This document shows positions 1 to 6,697 of a stretch of 64,000 nucleotides of DNA, piece by piece. The notes beneath the pieces are model-generated. The model saw only the letters and a program-made list of their open reading frames with translations. It was not told where the DNA came from and did no database searches. A program made the translations under genes and the position numbers. The stretch covers positions 62,001-126,000 of IMG/VR virus record IMGVR_UViG_3300047585_000208. One strand, written 5' to 3'. Source of the stretch: a virus. Positions within the stretch are counted from its first letter, which is position 1. The number at the start of each line of letters is the position of its first letter.

Positions 1-216
1 GACAGGGGCTGTGGGTTAGTTTTTCTGTTCTGGCCAGTAATTGCAGCTTTCATTGTTATCGTGTCTGCGCTTATTCCCGTCTGTGTGGCCTTACCTCGCT
101 TAGCGAGATGGCTTCAAGGTGGAGCTAAATTTTCAAAGGCTAACCCACCTGTTACTTACAAGTTCGGTAAATGGTGGATTGATCAAGTTCAAACCTTCTA
201 CAAACTCAGTAGCTAA
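1..216 (+). CDS. Small membrane protein, 3' fragment
   Basis: Open reading frame entering from the left edge; the start lies outside the window. The 71 visible residues contain one hydrophobic segment beginning FWPVIAAFIVIVSALI, followed by a basic stretch and a C-terminal tail FGKWWIDQVQTFYKLSS. The tryptophan-proline at the mouth of the membrane segment and the G-K-W/L tail recur in the genes at 1506, 3370 and 27508, so I take it as a member of that paralogous family. It is followed after 11 bases by the next gene, whose SD (AAAGGAG) overlaps the stop. Function unknown. Confidence 0.75.
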   Translation, partial: DRGCGLVFLFWPVIAAFIVIVSALIPVCVALPRLARWLQGGAKFSKANPPVTYKFGKWWIDQVQTFYKLSS

Positions 217-227
217 AGGAGACCTAA

Positions 228-659
228 ATGGTTGAAATCTTCCTTTTACTGGTTCTTGCTTCGATCGCTCTTTCAAGAGCCTGGCACGAAAGTCCGCTGT
301 TTATCGCTGCTCGCGAGTACACCAAAGCTTGGCAAACACTTCCGGGATTTAAAGGTTTTGTCGGTAAGCTCGCGAATTGTCATGTTTGTAACGCGTTTCA
401 CTTTACGTTTTTGCTCCTCGTCCTATTCATTTTGCTGCCAATGCTACTTGGCGGCGGAGCTCCTTTTCTTGGAGAACTAATTTTGACTTGCCTCTCAGCC
501 ACAACTTTAGTACACTGGCACGGGGACATTAAGAACTATTCAGGAGCACCCCGTGAGTCGAAAGAAAGGCAAGAAGGTCCGTATTCAGAAGCCACCGGAG
601 CCCCTTTTGGAAGCGCCGGTCAGCCAGATCATACAAGAGCTTGGTCCAGATGCCGCTAA
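228..659 (+). CDS. Membrane protein with CxxC motif, DUF1360-like
   Basis: 143 residues. An N-terminal hydrophobic segment (residues 3-16) is followed by a polar stretch, the motif LANCHVCNAF (about residues 48-57) and a long hydrophobic region to residue 95. That order, with a Cys pair just ahead of a membrane segment, resembles the small phage and bacterial DUF1360 membrane proteins, but I rank this as similarity of pattern only. SD AAAGGAG lies 7 bases before the ATG. The last 35 residues are encoded in a 107-base overlap with the RNase H-like gene and are hydrophilic and low in complexity, so the tail may be a by-product of the overlap. Confidence 0.7.
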   Translation: MVEIFLLLVLASIALSRAWHESPLFIAAREYTKAWQTLPGFKGFVGKLANCHVCNAFHFTFLLLVLFILLPMLLGGGAPFLGELILTCLSATTLVHWHGDIKNYSGAPRESKERQEGPYSEATGAPFGSAGQPDHTRAWSRCR

Positions 660-1182
660 CTGGGACGCTACAATAATTGGCGACGGCAGCGGCAGTACTT
701 GGGACGGCTCGTGCGGCTGGGCTTCAGTAATCGTTGATAAACACAGCGGAGTTCGAAAAGCTTTTAAAGGGGCTATGACACCCGGTACAAGTTTTCTTGG
801 CGAGATCTTCGCGTACATCCAGCCTTTACTTTGGTATTCGCGTAACCCTGGAAGGCATTACTTAAGAAAGGCGATGCAAGACCACGCCTTTGCACAGCTA
901 AAAGTAAACATCATTACAGACTCTGAAACACTGGCTAGGCAGGGGCGTGGTCTGTATTCCCGTGGCGGCTCGCAGCCGCTGTGGCAGATGATTGACAGTA
1001 TTGCAAGCGAAGGGTACAGCTTTAGGTGGTTTTGGATCCGAAGAGATCGAACCGGGCTCAATATGCTCGTTGACCATTTGTCGAGAATGTGCCGAAAAGC
1101 TGTTGAAGATGTTAGCCTGCCCGAAGGAACTAAACTCGAAGATTTTAATCCGGATGTTGCAGAAGAAGGAAGTCAGATATGA
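553..1182 (+). CDS. RNase H-like ribonuclease
   Basis: 209 residues from GTG, with AGGAG 8 bases upstream. The RNase H fold is recognisable from its acidic residues: D in IIGDGSGS (about residue 44), E in FLGEIFAY, D in IITDSE and D in LVDHLSR, in the order D-E-D-D, spaced as in type I enzymes. Such an enzyme would cut the RNA strand of RNA-DNA hybrids, for instance primers made by the phage primase. The first 36 residues are a basic tail with no fold I recognise. The gene starts inside the preceding one and its stop overlaps the next start (ATGA). Confidence 0.75.
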   Translation: MSRKKGKKVRIQKPPEPLLEAPVSQIIQELGPDAANWDATIIGDGSGSTWDGSCGWASVIVDKHSGVRKAFKGAMTPGTSFLGEIFAYIQPLLWYSRNPGRHYLRKAMQDHAFAQLKVNIITDSETLARQGRGLYSRGGSQPLWQMIDSIASEGYSFRWFWIRRDRTGLNMLVDHLSRMCRKAVEDVSLPEGTKLEDFNPDVAEEGSQI

Positions 1183-1481
1183 GCGATTTTGCCGGAGCGC
1201 CAACTATAACGACACCGGAAGGCGGTCATCAGAGTAAGTGCTGTATGCGAGCAGACTTACTGCCATTTAAAGCTTTGCGAGATATTTCTCAGGTTCTAGG
1301 TGAAGGTGCTAGGAAGTACGGAGTAGGCAACTGGAAGCTTATCCCAGTCGTGGATCATTTAAATCACGCCGTTGCTCACATCATGGCGAGCCTAGATGGT
1401 AACAGCGAAGAGCCTCATCTGCTGCACGCGGGGTGCCGCATACTCTTCGCAATCGAGTGTAATCGTGATAAAGCTGAGTAA
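1179..1481 (+). CDS. dATP/dGTP diphosphohydrolase N-domain-like protein (DUF5664-like)
   Basis: 100 residues. The segment LPFKALRDISQVLGEGARKYGVGNWKL followed by a histidine-rich helix (DHLNHAVAHIMASL) and a final HAGCRILFAIE helix matches the pattern of the small phage DUF5664 / dATP-dGTP diphosphohydrolase N-terminal family, which has K-Y-G...N-W and H-x3-H signatures. The family is found in phages and is thought to act on deoxynucleotides; the activity here is inferred. The stop codon TAA is part of the first copy of the dispersed palindrome. Confidence 0.65.
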   Translation: MSDFAGAPTITTPEGGHQSKCCMRADLLPFKALRDISQVLGEGARKYGVGNWKLIPVVDHLNHAVAHIMASLDGNSEEPHLLHAGCRILFAIECNRDKAE

Positions 1482-1491
1482 CGCATTACTC
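1476..1491. repeat. Dispersed palindrome, copy 1
   Basis: GAGTAACGCATTACTC: 6-bp stem (8 bp with flanking pairs), loop CGCA. Supplies the TAA stop of the gene before it and is followed by AAAAGGAG, the SD of the gene at 1506. Confidence 0.95.
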
Positions 1492-1505
1492 AAAAGGAGA
1501 AAGCT

Positions 1506-1805
1506 ATGACGTCTGAATGGATTCTTTACGGGTTACTTGGGTTGGTCGTCTACTGGCGGATAGCTGTTTTTACTTGCGCTGTTGCTTACGCAGCGCTTGG
1601 TGCGCCGAGGTATTTTGATTTTTCCGCAGGAATGGAGTACGTCGGAGCAATTTTTTGGCCTATAACCTGGGTTGTAATCGGGTGCGCTGTTGTTATTGGT
1701 ACTTGCTGTAAAGTCCTGCAGAACGCCGGTAATTCTAGCCCAAAAGGCTTAATCAACAAAGCCGGTGCCAAAATCGGCAATATCGTTTACAAAAGTGTTA
1801 ACTAG
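1506..1805 (+). CDS. Small two-segment membrane protein (WP family)
   Basis: 99 residues. Two hydrophobic segments (about 5-32 and 50-71), the second beginning FWPITWVVIG, then a basic tail ending KIGNIVYKSVN. The same plan (short N-terminal segment, polar loop of about 20 residues, [FT]WP at the head of the second segment, G-x2-x-G near the C terminus) is seen at 1-216, 3370-3696 and 27508-27813 and in the split gene around the TnpB insertion. SD AAAAGGAG directly after the palindrome. Function unknown; a membrane role is likely. Confidence 0.8.
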   Translation: MTSEWILYGLLGLVVYWRIAVFTCAVAYAALGAPRYFDFSAGMEYVGAIFWPITWVVIGCAVVIGTCCKVLQNAGNSSPKGLINKAGAKIGNIVYKSVN

Positions 1806-1814
1806 GAGCAAAAG

Positions 1815-1847
1815 ATGGAGCTTTCGTATATCCCGCTTGTGGTCTAA
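1815..1847 (+). pseudogene. 5' piece of a small membrane protein gene split by a TnpB element
   Basis: TAGGAGCAAAAG-ATG gives a proper SD and start, but the reading frame stops after ten codons (MELSYIPLVV). Joining this piece to the bases after 3016 restores an open frame reading MELSYIPLVVIIYFKAAK and onward, about 98 residues in all, the size of its paralogs. The start ME-YIP also matches the paralog at 27508 (MEYIPFCLLG). Confidence 0.75.
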
Positions 1848-1858
1848 GGTAATTTCTC

Positions 1859-1887
1859 TTGACACCTAGCCTTTCATAGGCTATGAT
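1859..1887 (+). promoter_or_regulatory. Sigma-70-type promoter for tnpB
   Basis: TTGACA at 1859-1864, a 17-base spacer and TATGAT at 1882-1887: a near-consensus bacterial promoter. The spacer contains a small inverted repeat (AGCCT/AGGCT). The only other strong candidate of this type in the window is weaker, so the element seems to bring a host-type promoter with it. Confidence 0.75.
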
Positions 1888-1909
1888 GCTTAAATATCAA
1901 GGAGTTGCC

Positions 1910-2986
1910 GTGCAACGAGCCGCTAAAGTCACATTGAAGTTTACGACTCAAGCAAAGCGCGACAAGCTGGCTGCGTTGCTCCGTCGGTATAGGTCAGCTG
2001 TAAATTTCTTCATCGGTCGCCTTTGGGCGGATATTGAAACCACCTACCACGATCTTACCGACAGCCGTTTGTCCGCGAGGTATCGCTCGGCGGCGCTGAG
2101 GCAGGCCGACAACATTGTTGTGACTACACGAAAGGCTTGCGCTGCAACTGGCAACACCTCGACGAAACCGCACTTCACTGGCACGGCGATTCTTGACGCC
2201 AAGTTTATTACGATTGAAGCTGGCACCGGCCATTTTGATCTTGCCATTCGCATATCTTCGCTTGTCAACGGCGAGCGCATTGTTGTGCTGACCAAAGCGA
2301 CTCGTGTCCTCAATAAGTGGCTTGCCGTTCCCGGTGCGAAGCTTATTCAAGGCTGCGGTCTTGCCGACGATCATCTTGTTTTGTGGGCTAGCGTTGGCGA
2401 TGAAGCCCCCAAGGAAGAAGGCTATTCGATTGGCATCGATATTGGCGTCAATAAGCTTATTTCCACAAGCGAAGAAGAGCACTTCGGCACCGACTTCAAG
2501 GATATTTGCGACAAGCTTCGTCGCAAGAAGCCCGGCAGCGCAGGACACCGTCGAGCTTGTGCCGAGCGCAAGAATTTCATCAACAGAACCGTAAATCAAT
2601 TGGCGTGGGGGCGCATTCGCGTTATTGGCGTCGAGCGCCTCCGCAATCTCAAGAAAGGCAAAAAACCAAATAGAGGAAAAACCTTCAGAAAAGCTATCTC
2701 GCCTTGGACGTATTGCCAGGTGATAGAACGGGTAAAATGCAAAGCTCAAGAGAACCGTGTTCGTCTTGTTGAAATTGACCCCGCATACACCTCCCAAACA
2801 TGCCCCGTCTGCAAGAAGGTGAGTAAAGAAAACCGAGTGGGAGAGCACTTTCAATGCGTGTCTTGCGCTTGGAGCTGTGACGCCGACACCGTCGGAGCGT
2901 TAAATGTGCTCGCTCGAACCACGGATACTCTGCGCAGTTTGGAGTCGCGCAGGCTTCTTAAAGCCAATGACAAACCGTTGAAATAA
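1910..2986 (+). CDS. tnpB: TnpB RNA-guided endonuclease
   Basis: 358 residues from GTG at 1910, 5 bases after AAGGAG; an in-frame ATG at 1883 lies inside the -10 box and is not the start. RuvC residues are all present: D177 in SIGIDIGVN, E242 in IGVERL, and the DAD motif around residue 326. A zinc ribbon (CPVC and CVSC) lies between the last two. In characterised members of the family TnpB cuts DNA next to a transposon-specific motif, guided by an RNA from the element's right end. The protein is short but complete. It interrupts a phage membrane protein gene. Confidence 0.9.
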   Translation: MQRAAKVTLKFTTQAKRDKLAALLRRYRSAVNFFIGRLWADIETTYHDLTDSRLSARYRSAALRQADNIVVTTRKACAATGNTSTKPHFTGTAILDAKFITIEAGTGHFDLAIRISSLVNGERIVVLTKATRVLNKWLAVPGAKLIQGCGLADDHLVLWASVGDEAPKEEGYSIGIDIGVNKLISTSEEEHFGTDFKDICDKLRRKKPGSAGHRRACAERKNFINRTVNQLAWGRIRVIGVERLRNLKKGKKPNRGKTFRKAISPWTYCQVIERVKCKAQENRVRLVEIDPAYTSQTCPVCKKVSKENRVGEHFQCVSCAWSCDADTVGALNVLARTTDTLRSLESRRLLKANDKPLK

Positions 2987-3016
2987 ATGCCTAGTCATTG
3001 ATTAACTCCTTGGCGT

Positions 3017-3281
3017 GATCATTTATTTCAAGGCAGCTAAGCTACTTGGACAATTTACGGATGGATTAGCTGGCGAGGACCCACTTGAAGCGCCGTCTTC
3101 CGGCGCAACAGCCGCCTGTGTAGTATTTATGCCGATTATAGCGATCGTCGATGTAGTCATTATCATTGGCAACATTATTAACCGTGTTTGTGCATTTAAA
3201 TCTAAACCAAAGCTAGCAAGGCAGCACAATCGGGCTTACCGGATTGGTCGCCGAATAAGCTGCTGGACGCGAGGAGACTAA
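3017..3281 (+). pseudogene. 3' piece of the split small membrane protein gene
   Basis: Open frame continuing VIIYFKAAKLLGQF, with a second hydrophobic segment (MPIIAIVDVVIIIGNII) and a basic tail containing RIGRRI, like its WP-family paralogs. A GTG at 3015 could allow an N-terminally truncated 88-residue product, but no SD precedes it, so I call it the remnant of the gene that began at 1815. Confidence 0.7.
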
Positions 3282-3369
3282 CATTCCGCTAGGGCTGCTA
3301 GGGCTACATAAAGATGGCTCGCCTTACTGCGACCTTGCTTCATTACAGCGTTGGTATGGAGTTGAGAAT

Positions 3370-3696
3370 TTGCCTTTGATCGTGTTACTGGTACTTTTGA
3401 CTGGTTGGGGTTATCGAGTCGGTGGGCACTTTACACTTGGGTTACTGGACAGACCGGCAAAATGTCACGATTTCGACGAATGGACGAATGATTTAATCTT
3501 ATGCACTTGGCCGATCTGGCTAATAGCTACGGTAGTTCTTATAGCGTGCGCAAGTGTCGTTGTTGTAATAAAAACTACATTTAAAGGTGTAAAAGCTTTA
3601 ACTAAGCTTATTTATGGCAACAAAGACCCTGAAAGATCGGTCGCACGAAGAGTTGGGTACTGGCTTGGTAATCAAGTAGATCAAATGATAGGTTAA
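3370..3696 (+). CDS. Small membrane protein (WP family)
   Basis: 108 residues from TTG, with GGAG 8 bases upstream. Hydrophobic segment at the N terminus, polar loop (about residues 25-45), then TWPIWLIATVVLIACASVVVV and a tail ending RVGYWLGNQVDQMIG. Closest in plan to the genes at 1506 and 27508. It ends 10 bases before a palindrome and is followed by a strong terminator, so it closes the first transcription unit. Unknown function. Confidence 0.7.
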   Translation: MPLIVLLVLLTGWGYRVGGHFTLGLLDRPAKCHDFDEWTNDLILCTWPIWLIATVVLIACASVVVVIKTTFKGVKALTKLIYGNKDPERSVARRVGYWLGNQVDQMIG

Positions 3697-3706
3697 AAGT
3701 CTAGTT

Positions 3707-3722
3707 GAGTAATACGTTACTC
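3707..3722. repeat. Dispersed palindrome, copy 2
   Basis: GAGTAATACGTTACTC, loop TACG (a UNCG-type tetraloop in RNA). One of few copies followed by a terminator and not by an SD. Confidence 0.9.
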
Positions 3723-3750
3723 AAACTGCCTAGTTTAACATTTTCAGAAA

Positions 3751-3785
3751 AGCCCTCTGGCGTGCCGCCAGAGGGCTTTCTTTGC
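3751..3785 (+). terminator. Rho-independent terminator
   Basis: Perfect 11-bp stem AGCCCTCTGGC/GCCAGAGGGCT with a 5-base loop, followed by TTCTTTGCTT. It ends the unit of small membrane genes. Confidence 0.85.
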
Positions 3786-3862
3786 TTCATTTGAAGTTTA
3801 GCTCGCTAAAAGGAACAGAATCGATTCTGAGCGATTCTGGAGCGTTTAAAAGGCATTCTGCT

Positions 3863-4010
3863 ACAGATCGCGGAATGTGTTGGTATAACTTTACTCTTTG
3901 TTAAAGCTAAAACATGCCTCCGGCACAGCTCGCGAAGTGTTTCTGTTGTGGTTTGTTTTGATGTAAATCTTTTAATCTCAACGATTTACATTTACAGCTC
4001 GCGATATGTT
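3863..4010. repeat. Three direct repeats, consensus ACAG[CA]TCGCG[AG]A
   Basis: Copies begin at 3863, 3925 and 3994 (spacing 62 and 69 bases). The shared core is ACAG-[CA]-TCGCG-[AG] followed by an A/T/G-rich TGT. The spacing is roughly six helical turns, as expected for binding sites of one protein. Confidence 0.55.
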
Positions 4011-4057
4011 CTTTTGTTTGTTTTTCATTTTTTCTTTTTATTTTATCTTTTCAGTTT

Positions 4058-4107
4058 GCCTATGCTCAACCCCTCGGCCGTAGGCCGGAGAGGGGTTGAG
4101 CATAGGC
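4058..4107. repeat. 18-bp perfect inverted repeat with a second stem in its loop
   Basis: Arms 4058-4075 and 4090-4107 are exactly complementary. The 14-base loop itself contains GGCC-GTA-GGCC. No T-run follows on the + strand, but a T-rich tract precedes it, so on the minus strand the following A-rich RNA is not a terminator signal either. Cruciform or protein-binding site possible. Confidence 0.75.
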
Positions 4108-4194
4108 GAAACTGTCTTATACTCCTACGTTAGTAGGAGTAGACGATATATACCCCCCTTTGTCCTCTTACCTCTCTACCTGAGGAGTAAGCTC

Positions 4195-5061
4195 GTGTTT
4201 TCATCTGACATTAACTGGAGATTCAAATCTTTCCAGTCAAGAGAAGCTTTGACTATTCTGCGATCTGCGGTCTTTGCCCCTATTTTAGGAAAAGCAAAGA
4301 GTCTGTCACCAGAACAAGCTATGTGTAGAATTTTGACTCAGTGGCGAGAAACTGCAAAAGCTCTCGCAGTCTCTAATTGGCTTGCCCCCGAGAGTTTACC
4401 TATCTACAGGAACTGCAAGCCGTTTTTGGTAAACGTCCATGGCAAGTCTAAGACCTTGCCTTGTCAGTACTACCAAGTTTGCCCGTGGTGCTTTGCGAGA
4501 TCGTGTGCACGGCCCGCTACCGCTTTCCTTAGAGCCTTCTCTAAAGATGAAGGCCTTTTCTCTGCGCTTGAAGTAGAACGTATACCCGTCGCGAACTACC
4601 CACCTGCTGAGCTTAAGAAGTTCCTAGCTCACAAAAAACAAATCATGGTTGAAAGTCATGCAGCCAATAACCAATGTCGGCGCGGTTCTGTCTACACAAT
4701 CACAGCTGAGCCAGCTCTAAGGGAAGGGGTTTGGCATTGGAAGATAAGGTCTTACTTGCTAATGATAGTTAATCCAGCGATTCGCGATCTGCATACTTGG
4801 AGTAATTGGAGTTGGACTTTAATGCCTTTTCCTAGTCAGGAGGAGCTCTATCACTGTTTGTCGTCTGTGTTTAGATATCCTCGGATGCTACTGCTCAGTG
4901 AAAAGCCTGAGTTAGTAGCAGAAGCGTTAGCTGCGCGCGAGGGTTTACGTTTGCGAGAAGTTACTGGGCGCGTTCGCGCAGTACACGACAAGCTAAAGGT
5001 CAAACATGAACAAAAAGGAGCAACCGGTGTTACAAGAATTGGTACTGAAGCACTACTCTGA
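4195..5061 (+). CDS. Protein with Rep-like Cys motif, possible replication initiator
   Basis: 288 residues from GTG at 4195, which has GAGGAG 9 bases upstream; an upstream in-frame TTG lies inside the large hairpin and is discounted. Around residues 95-110 there is CQYYQVCPWCFARSCAR, which recalls the C-x5-C-P-x-C-x-[WF]-x-R motif of rolling-circle plasmid initiators of the Rep_1 type. I cannot find the HUH metal motif nor a convincing catalytic tyrosine, so the protein may be a diverged or unrelated zinc-binding protein. Its position directly after a repeat-rich region supports a role in replication or regulation, as inference only. Confidence 0.55.
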   Translation: MFSSDINWRFKSFQSREALTILRSAVFAPILGKAKSLSPEQAMCRILTQWRETAKALAVSNWLAPESLPIYRNCKPFLVNVHGKSKTLPCQYYQVCPWCFARSCARPATAFLRAFSKDEGLFSALEVERIPVANYPPAELKKFLAHKKQIMVESHAANNQCRRGSVYTITAEPALREGVWHWKIRSYLLMIVNPAIRDLHTWSNWSWTLMPFPSQEELYHCLSSVFRYPRMLLLSEKPELVAEALAAREGLRLREVTGRVRAVHDKLKVKHEQKGATGVTRIGTEALL

Positions 5062-5362
5062 TCCTTCTGCGACCAAAGCGTACTGCGAGTGGCCGTTTGT
5101 TTACTTGATTGGTTTGGCGCAGCACCACAACCGCGAGATTGCTGAAAACAACGGCTGGGAGTGGCGTGAACCTGACATGTTTGTTGTTGACATGCCTATG
5201 CCGGCTAAAGCTGGTAACTGGGCAGCTCGATTGTACGGGATGAAGATCTCGATCTTTCTTCGCGAGAATAACGGTCGGATTGAGGGTAGAGCTGCTGCGC
5301 CTTCTGATTCGAATGCCTTTGAGTCTGGGCAGGAGGTTGAGAAATGGAAAGAAGTGAGGTAA
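5006..5362 (+). CDS. Hypothetical protein
   Basis: 118 residues, not recognised. It starts inside the 3' end of the previous gene (AAAGG 6 bases before ATG) and overlaps the next start, suggesting translational coupling. Tryptophan-rich middle (YCEWPFVYLIGLAQHHN, NNGWEWREPD) with no membrane segment. Confidence 0.6.
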   Translation: MNKKEQPVLQELVLKHYSDPSATKAYCEWPFVYLIGLAQHHNREIAENNGWEWREPDMFVVDMPMPAKAGNWAARLYGMKISIFLRENNGRIEGRAAAPSDSNAFESGQEVEKWKEVR

Positions 5363-5628
5363 TTAACGCTGTCCAACTATTGAGCGGCGAGATTATTGGT
5401 TTTGGTTGTAGCTCTACTGGAACTAATTGTCCATATCGTCTTGTAGGGTTATTGACAGGTATAGGCTGCGCCTCAGGAGGCCCAGATTACGAGGCTGGGC
5501 AGTGGGACGGGACTGGTGAAGGTTCTGGATCTTCTCTTGGGTGTCTGGCTTTTGTTGAGCCCACTGCTGGGTATGGGAGGGGCTGGGGAACGCCCGCTGG
5601 GGATGGACTTTGTACAGGAACTAGTTGA
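5344..5628 (+). CDS. Glycine-rich mini-protein A
   Basis: 94 residues; AGGAGG precedes the ATG. First of 14 proteins in the window built from short blocks in which every second residue is glycine, here DGTGEGSGSSLG and GYGRGWGTPAGDG, separated by non-glycine stretches. The family also favours Asp, Ser, Asn, Tyr and Cys and has almost no Lys/Arg in the blocks. The N-terminal 40 residues are more ordinary than in its relatives. No known function; alternating Gly can form flat sheets or polyglycine-II helices. Confidence 0.75.
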   Translation: MERSEVINAVQLLSGEIIGFGCSSTGTNCPYRLVGLLTGIGCASGGPDYEAGQWDGTGEGSGSSLGCLAFVEPTAGYGRGWGTPAGDGLCTGTS

Positions 5629-5642
5629 GTAATGCATTACTC
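5627..5642. repeat. Dispersed palindrome, copy 3
   Basis: GAGTAATGCATTACTC, a perfect 16-bp palindrome extending to 18 with the T/A pair. The TGA stop of protein A lies in its left flank. Confidence 0.95.
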
Positions 5643-5656
5643 AGAAAGGCGTTACT

Positions 5657-5941
5657 GTGACAAAAACAATTTACCGCCAAAACTGTACCTCTTTGGGTGA
5701 CGGAGTTGGCGACTTTGAGGACCATATGTCTGCCAGTACTGACGGATGCGGCGGACCTGACTGTCTTGCCGGGCAGCAGCATGGCGTTGGCTTCGCTAGG
5801 GGTGACGCTTCTGGCTTTGGGGAGACTACCATTAGGGGCAGCGTTTTTGGCCTTGGGCAGTTTAATGGAAAGTCATTTGGCGAAGCCAAAGGTTGGGGCG
5901 TGGGTCGTGGAGCTGTTAACGGCACAGGCCACGACGAGTAA
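5657..5941 (+). CDS. Glycine-rich mini-protein B
   Basis: 94 residues from GTG, preceded by AAAGG. Begins MTKTIYRQNCTSLGDGVGDFED, the same layout as protein G at 19418 (short polar start, RQ-[GN]-C, then Gly block and an acidic cluster). Later blocks: GVGFARG, FGLGQFNG, GWGVGRG. Stop codon TAA comes from palindrome copy 4. Confidence 0.75.
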   Translation: MTKTIYRQNCTSLGDGVGDFEDHMSASTDGCGGPDCLAGQQHGVGFARGDASGFGETTIRGSVFGLGQFNGKSFGEAKGWGVGRGAVNGTGHDE

Positions 5942-5951
5942 GCCGTTACTC
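5936..5951. repeat. Dispersed palindrome, copy 4
   Basis: GAGTAAGCCGTTACTC, loop GCCG. Contains the TAA stop of protein B and is followed by AAGAAAGG. Confidence 0.9.
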
Positions 5952-5965
5952 AAGAAAGGAAATTT

Positions 5966-6214
5966 ATGCTCGCTATCGAGAAGGCAGCTGGAACTGAGCT
6001 TGGAGATGGTGGTGGAATATACGAAAGCAGTATGGCGAGAGTTTTTGGTAATAGCTATGAAGATTGGCCAGCAGGGTTCAAGGATGGTAGCGGTATAGGT
6101 ATTGTGATTGAACCAATCGGTTCTTACGTTGACGAGGCTGTTGGTTATAACCCCGGGGTTGCCACATGCGCTGGAGCACGCGATGGAACCGGAGCTGACT
6201 ATGGAGCTGCCTAA
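5966..6214 (+). CDS. Glycine-rich mini-protein C
   Basis: 82 residues. Gly blocks LGDGGG near the N terminus and KDGSGIGIV in the middle; fewer glycines than most relatives, with a run GYNPGVATCAGARDGTG at the end. Followed after 2 bases by the gene for protein D, the two lying as a tandem pair with no palindrome between them. Confidence 0.7.
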   Translation: MLAIEKAAGTELGDGGGIYESSMARVFGNSYEDWPAGFKDGSGIGIVIEPIGSYVDEAVGYNPGVATCAGARDGTGADYGAA

Positions 6215-6216
6215 CT

Positions 6217-6450
6217 ATGCAAAGCTATAAAACTCGTGCTGGAACAGGGGGAGGCGACGGCGGCGGGTCATTTGAGAATTCAGTTTCTTTGGGCAATGGC
6301 ACCAGTTTCTACGACTGGGGTTCAGGAGATTTAGGTGGTTGTAGTGCGTTTATTGACGACGTTAATACGGTTTCTTGTAGCGGTAAGGGTTACGGTGTTT
6401 TAAATGGCGTTGGTAATGCTATCGGGGAGGGTTATTGCTATGCTGACTGA
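6217..6450 (+). CDS. Glycine-rich mini-protein D
   Basis: 77 residues, smallest of the family. Begins with TGGGDGGGSFENS, closely parallel to LGDGGGIYESS of protein C, which points to local duplication. Aromatic FYDW motif also shared (SFYDWGSGD here, SYEDWPAGF in C). No clear SD; probably coupled to the gene before. Confidence 0.7.
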   Translation: MQSYKTRAGTGGGDGGGSFENSVSLGNGTSFYDWGSGDLGGCSAFIDDVNTVSCSGKGYGVLNGVGNAIGEGYCYAD

Positions 6451-6697
6451 CTCAGCCGACGGATCTGGTAGGGAATTTGTCGAGCTTTTCGGTTTCTATG
6501 ACGCAGACGGCTGTGTTGGCTTTTTTGACGTTGGCGCTGGTTATCGTAGTAACACTGGAGGAGGCTATAGTAGCGAGGGCGACCAGCTTGGAATCGGCTT
6601 TGGCCAAGGTTGTTCTGCTGGTAGTGGAACCGCTTTAGGGTGTGGTGACTACTCTTTAAGTATAGGAAAAACACATGTACGCAGCAGACTTAATTAA
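6440..6697 (+). CDS. Glycine-rich mini-protein E
   Basis: 85 residues from ATG at 6440 with GGGGAGGG 8 bases upstream. The gene overlaps the end of protein D by 11 bases and the start of the next gene by 23. Gly blocks VGAGYRSNTGGG and LGIGFGQGCSAGSG. The basic C-terminal tail (KTHVRSRLN) lies in the overlap and differs in character from the rest. Confidence 0.65.
   Translation: MLTDSADGSGREFVELFGFYDADGCVGFFDVGAGYRSNTGGGYSSEGDQLGIGFGQGCSAGSGTALGCGDYSLSIGKTHVRSRLN

Larger units (their letters stand above)
1844..3016 (+). mobile_element. TnpB-only insertion element (IS200/IS605- or IS607-type), about 1.17 kb
   Basis: The ends are inferred from the reconstruction of the interrupted gene. A shared GT at both junctions leaves a two-base ambiguity (1842-3014 or 1844-3016). 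The element carries its own promoter and one gene, tnpB, and no transposase gene, so it is either non-autonomous or moved in trans. There is no target duplication beyond the GT. By analogy with known TnpB systems, the right end would hold the omega-RNA, with the guide read from the flank starting at about 3017. Confidence 0.7.
3786..4194. other. 409-bp structured non-coding region (candidate origin or control region)
   Basis: No gene. It holds three spaced direct repeats, one 9-bp inverted repeat (3961-3969 with 3983-3991), a T-rich tract (about 4005-4052) and an 18-bp perfect hairpin (4058-4107), then leads to the SD of a gene with a Rep-like Cys motif. This is the longest gene-free stretch of the window and the density of signals is unlike any other intergenic space here. 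An origin is only one reading; it could also be a promoter region for the genes that follow. Confidence 0.5.

Noticed and set aside
1883-1909. ATG at 1883 as tnpB start
   Set aside because: It lies in the -10 box of the promoter; GTG at 1910 has AAGGAG at the right distance and matches the usual TnpB start.
1994-2854. 286-codon open frame on the minus strand across tnpB
   Set aside because: No SD, entirely antisense to a gene with a clear family and intact catalytic motifs; the frame is open because of codon bias of the + strand gene.
3314-3379. 21-codon frame overlapping the start of the 3370 gene
   Set aside because: No SD, no family resemblance; the TTG frame continues the WP family pattern.
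5697-6098. 133-codon + frame over the glycine-rich genes B and C
   Set aside because: No SD and no relation to other genes, while the other frame gives two members of the glycine-rich family each with palindrome and SD.
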